NCBI RefSeq assembly: GCF_023715415.1
Contig: NZ_JAMBOB010000012.1
Span: forward strand, 30,213 to 94,212
DNA length: 64,000 nt
DNA from: Neobacillus niacini
GTDB taxonomy: Bacteria; Bacillota; Bacilli; Bacillales; Cytobacillaceae
Direction: 5' to 3'
Positions 63,700-64,000 of this stretch are shown here, in pieces. A model generated the notes under the pieces. That model had not been told where the DNA came from and made no database searches. It saw only the letters and a list, made by a program, of their open reading frames with translations. The translations under genes and the position numbers were made by a program. Numbering within the stretch: position 1 is the stretch's first letter; every line of letters begins with the position of its first letter.

Positions 63700-63715
63700 T
63701 GCTCTTTGAAAACTA
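63700..63715 (+). promoter_or_regulatory. rRNA leader boxA antitermination element
   Basis: TGCTCTTTGAAAACTA, matching the Bacillus boxA where NusB/NusE act. Confidence 0.8.
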
Positions 63716-63797
63716 AACAAACAAGAACGTCAACAAACAATTTTTTTAGTTTTTTAGAAAAGCTAAGCCAACGTAACATTTTTTGAGCTATATCAAC

Positions 63798-64000
63798 TTT
63801 CTTGGAGAGTTTGATCCTGGCTCAGGACGAACGCTGGCGGCGTGCCTAATACATGCAAGTCGAGCGAATCAAAAGGTGCTTGCACCTCTTGGTTAGCGGC
63901 GGACGGGTGAGTAACACGTGGGCAACCTGCCTGTAAGACTGGGATAACACCGGGAAACCGGTGCTAATACCGGATAATCCTTTTCCTCTCATGAGGAAAA
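63798..64000 (+). rRNA. 16S ribosomal RNA, 5' part (runs off the window)
   Basis: GGAGAGTTTGATCCTGGCTC starting at 63804 is the universal 5' sequence, followed by the GCGTGCCTAATACATGCAAG block and a Bacillaceae V1 loop. The mature 5' end is placed at about 63798 by analogy with B. subtilis. Only about 200 bases lie in the window. Confidence 0.97.

Overview
The window is a low-GC, Gram-positive Bacillaceae chromosome segment (Bacillus/Neobacillus type). This rests on strong AGGAGG-like ribosome sites, frequent TTG/GTG starts, an FbpB-type small basic protein, a CcpN regulator, DUF1450 and YbxH-like proteins, and a Bacillus-type rRNA promoter with boxA ahead of a 16S gene that runs off the right edge. 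All functional names come from reading motifs and remembered family features; no database search was run.

Layout. 0.1-2.8 kb holds housekeeping genes: a PrsW protease, a small membrane protein, a HesB-like protein and an aromatic-acid-exporter family protein. 3.1-19.3 kb is a catabolic island: DUF3870 protein, acyl-CoA dehydrogenase, PucR regulator, EutB-like dehydratase, a solitary PdxS, two DoeA/EutD-like ectoine hydrolases, an EutC-like protein, a trans-sulfuration PLP enzyme, an M20 amidohydrolase, homoserine dehydrogenase, aldehyde dehydrogenase and an MHS-type MFS transporter. It resembles ectoine/hydroxyectoine degradation, but the usual DoeB, DoeD and EutA are absent and other enzymes stand in their place. 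A diverged, frameshifted fragment of prsW closes the island at 19.3 kb, so prsW sequence brackets it. 19.6-30.1 kb is mixed: a membrane protein, an FAH hydrolase, a VOC protein, fbpB, tRNA-Gly and tRNA-Ile, an Fpg/Nei glycosylase, the ccpN-PDRP-ppdK gluconeogenic cluster and a GSDH-type protein.

30.2-38.2 kb is the most unusual part. A Suv3-like RNA helicase is followed by a protein joining an N-terminal helix-turn-helix to an F1-ATPase beta-like domain with a ruined P-loop, and then by the Hen1-Pnkp RNA repair pair. Six AGTAA/TTACT half-sites in strict 11-bp phase lie between the helicase terminator and the start of the HTH gene, and a related site lies before hen1. I propose a regulated RNA-damage repair locus.

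38.3-64 kb carries a LysM-GH18 protein, a phased CGCAGATATAT repeat array before a PBP4-type carboxypeptidase, a papain-like peptidase, a HIT protein, endonuclease IV, a CBS protein, an acidic protein, an atypical AddB-like/AddA-like helicase-nuclease pair, thioesterase and SRPBCC proteins, a Bcr/CflA efflux protein, an M1 lipoprotein peptidase, a degenerate CPBP protein, a DsbA-like protein, an SDR protein, DedA, cardiolipin synthase, a PAS-PAS-GGDEF-EAL protein, a small conserved-looking protein, a truncated PAP2/BcrC-like remnant and the start of an rRNA operon.
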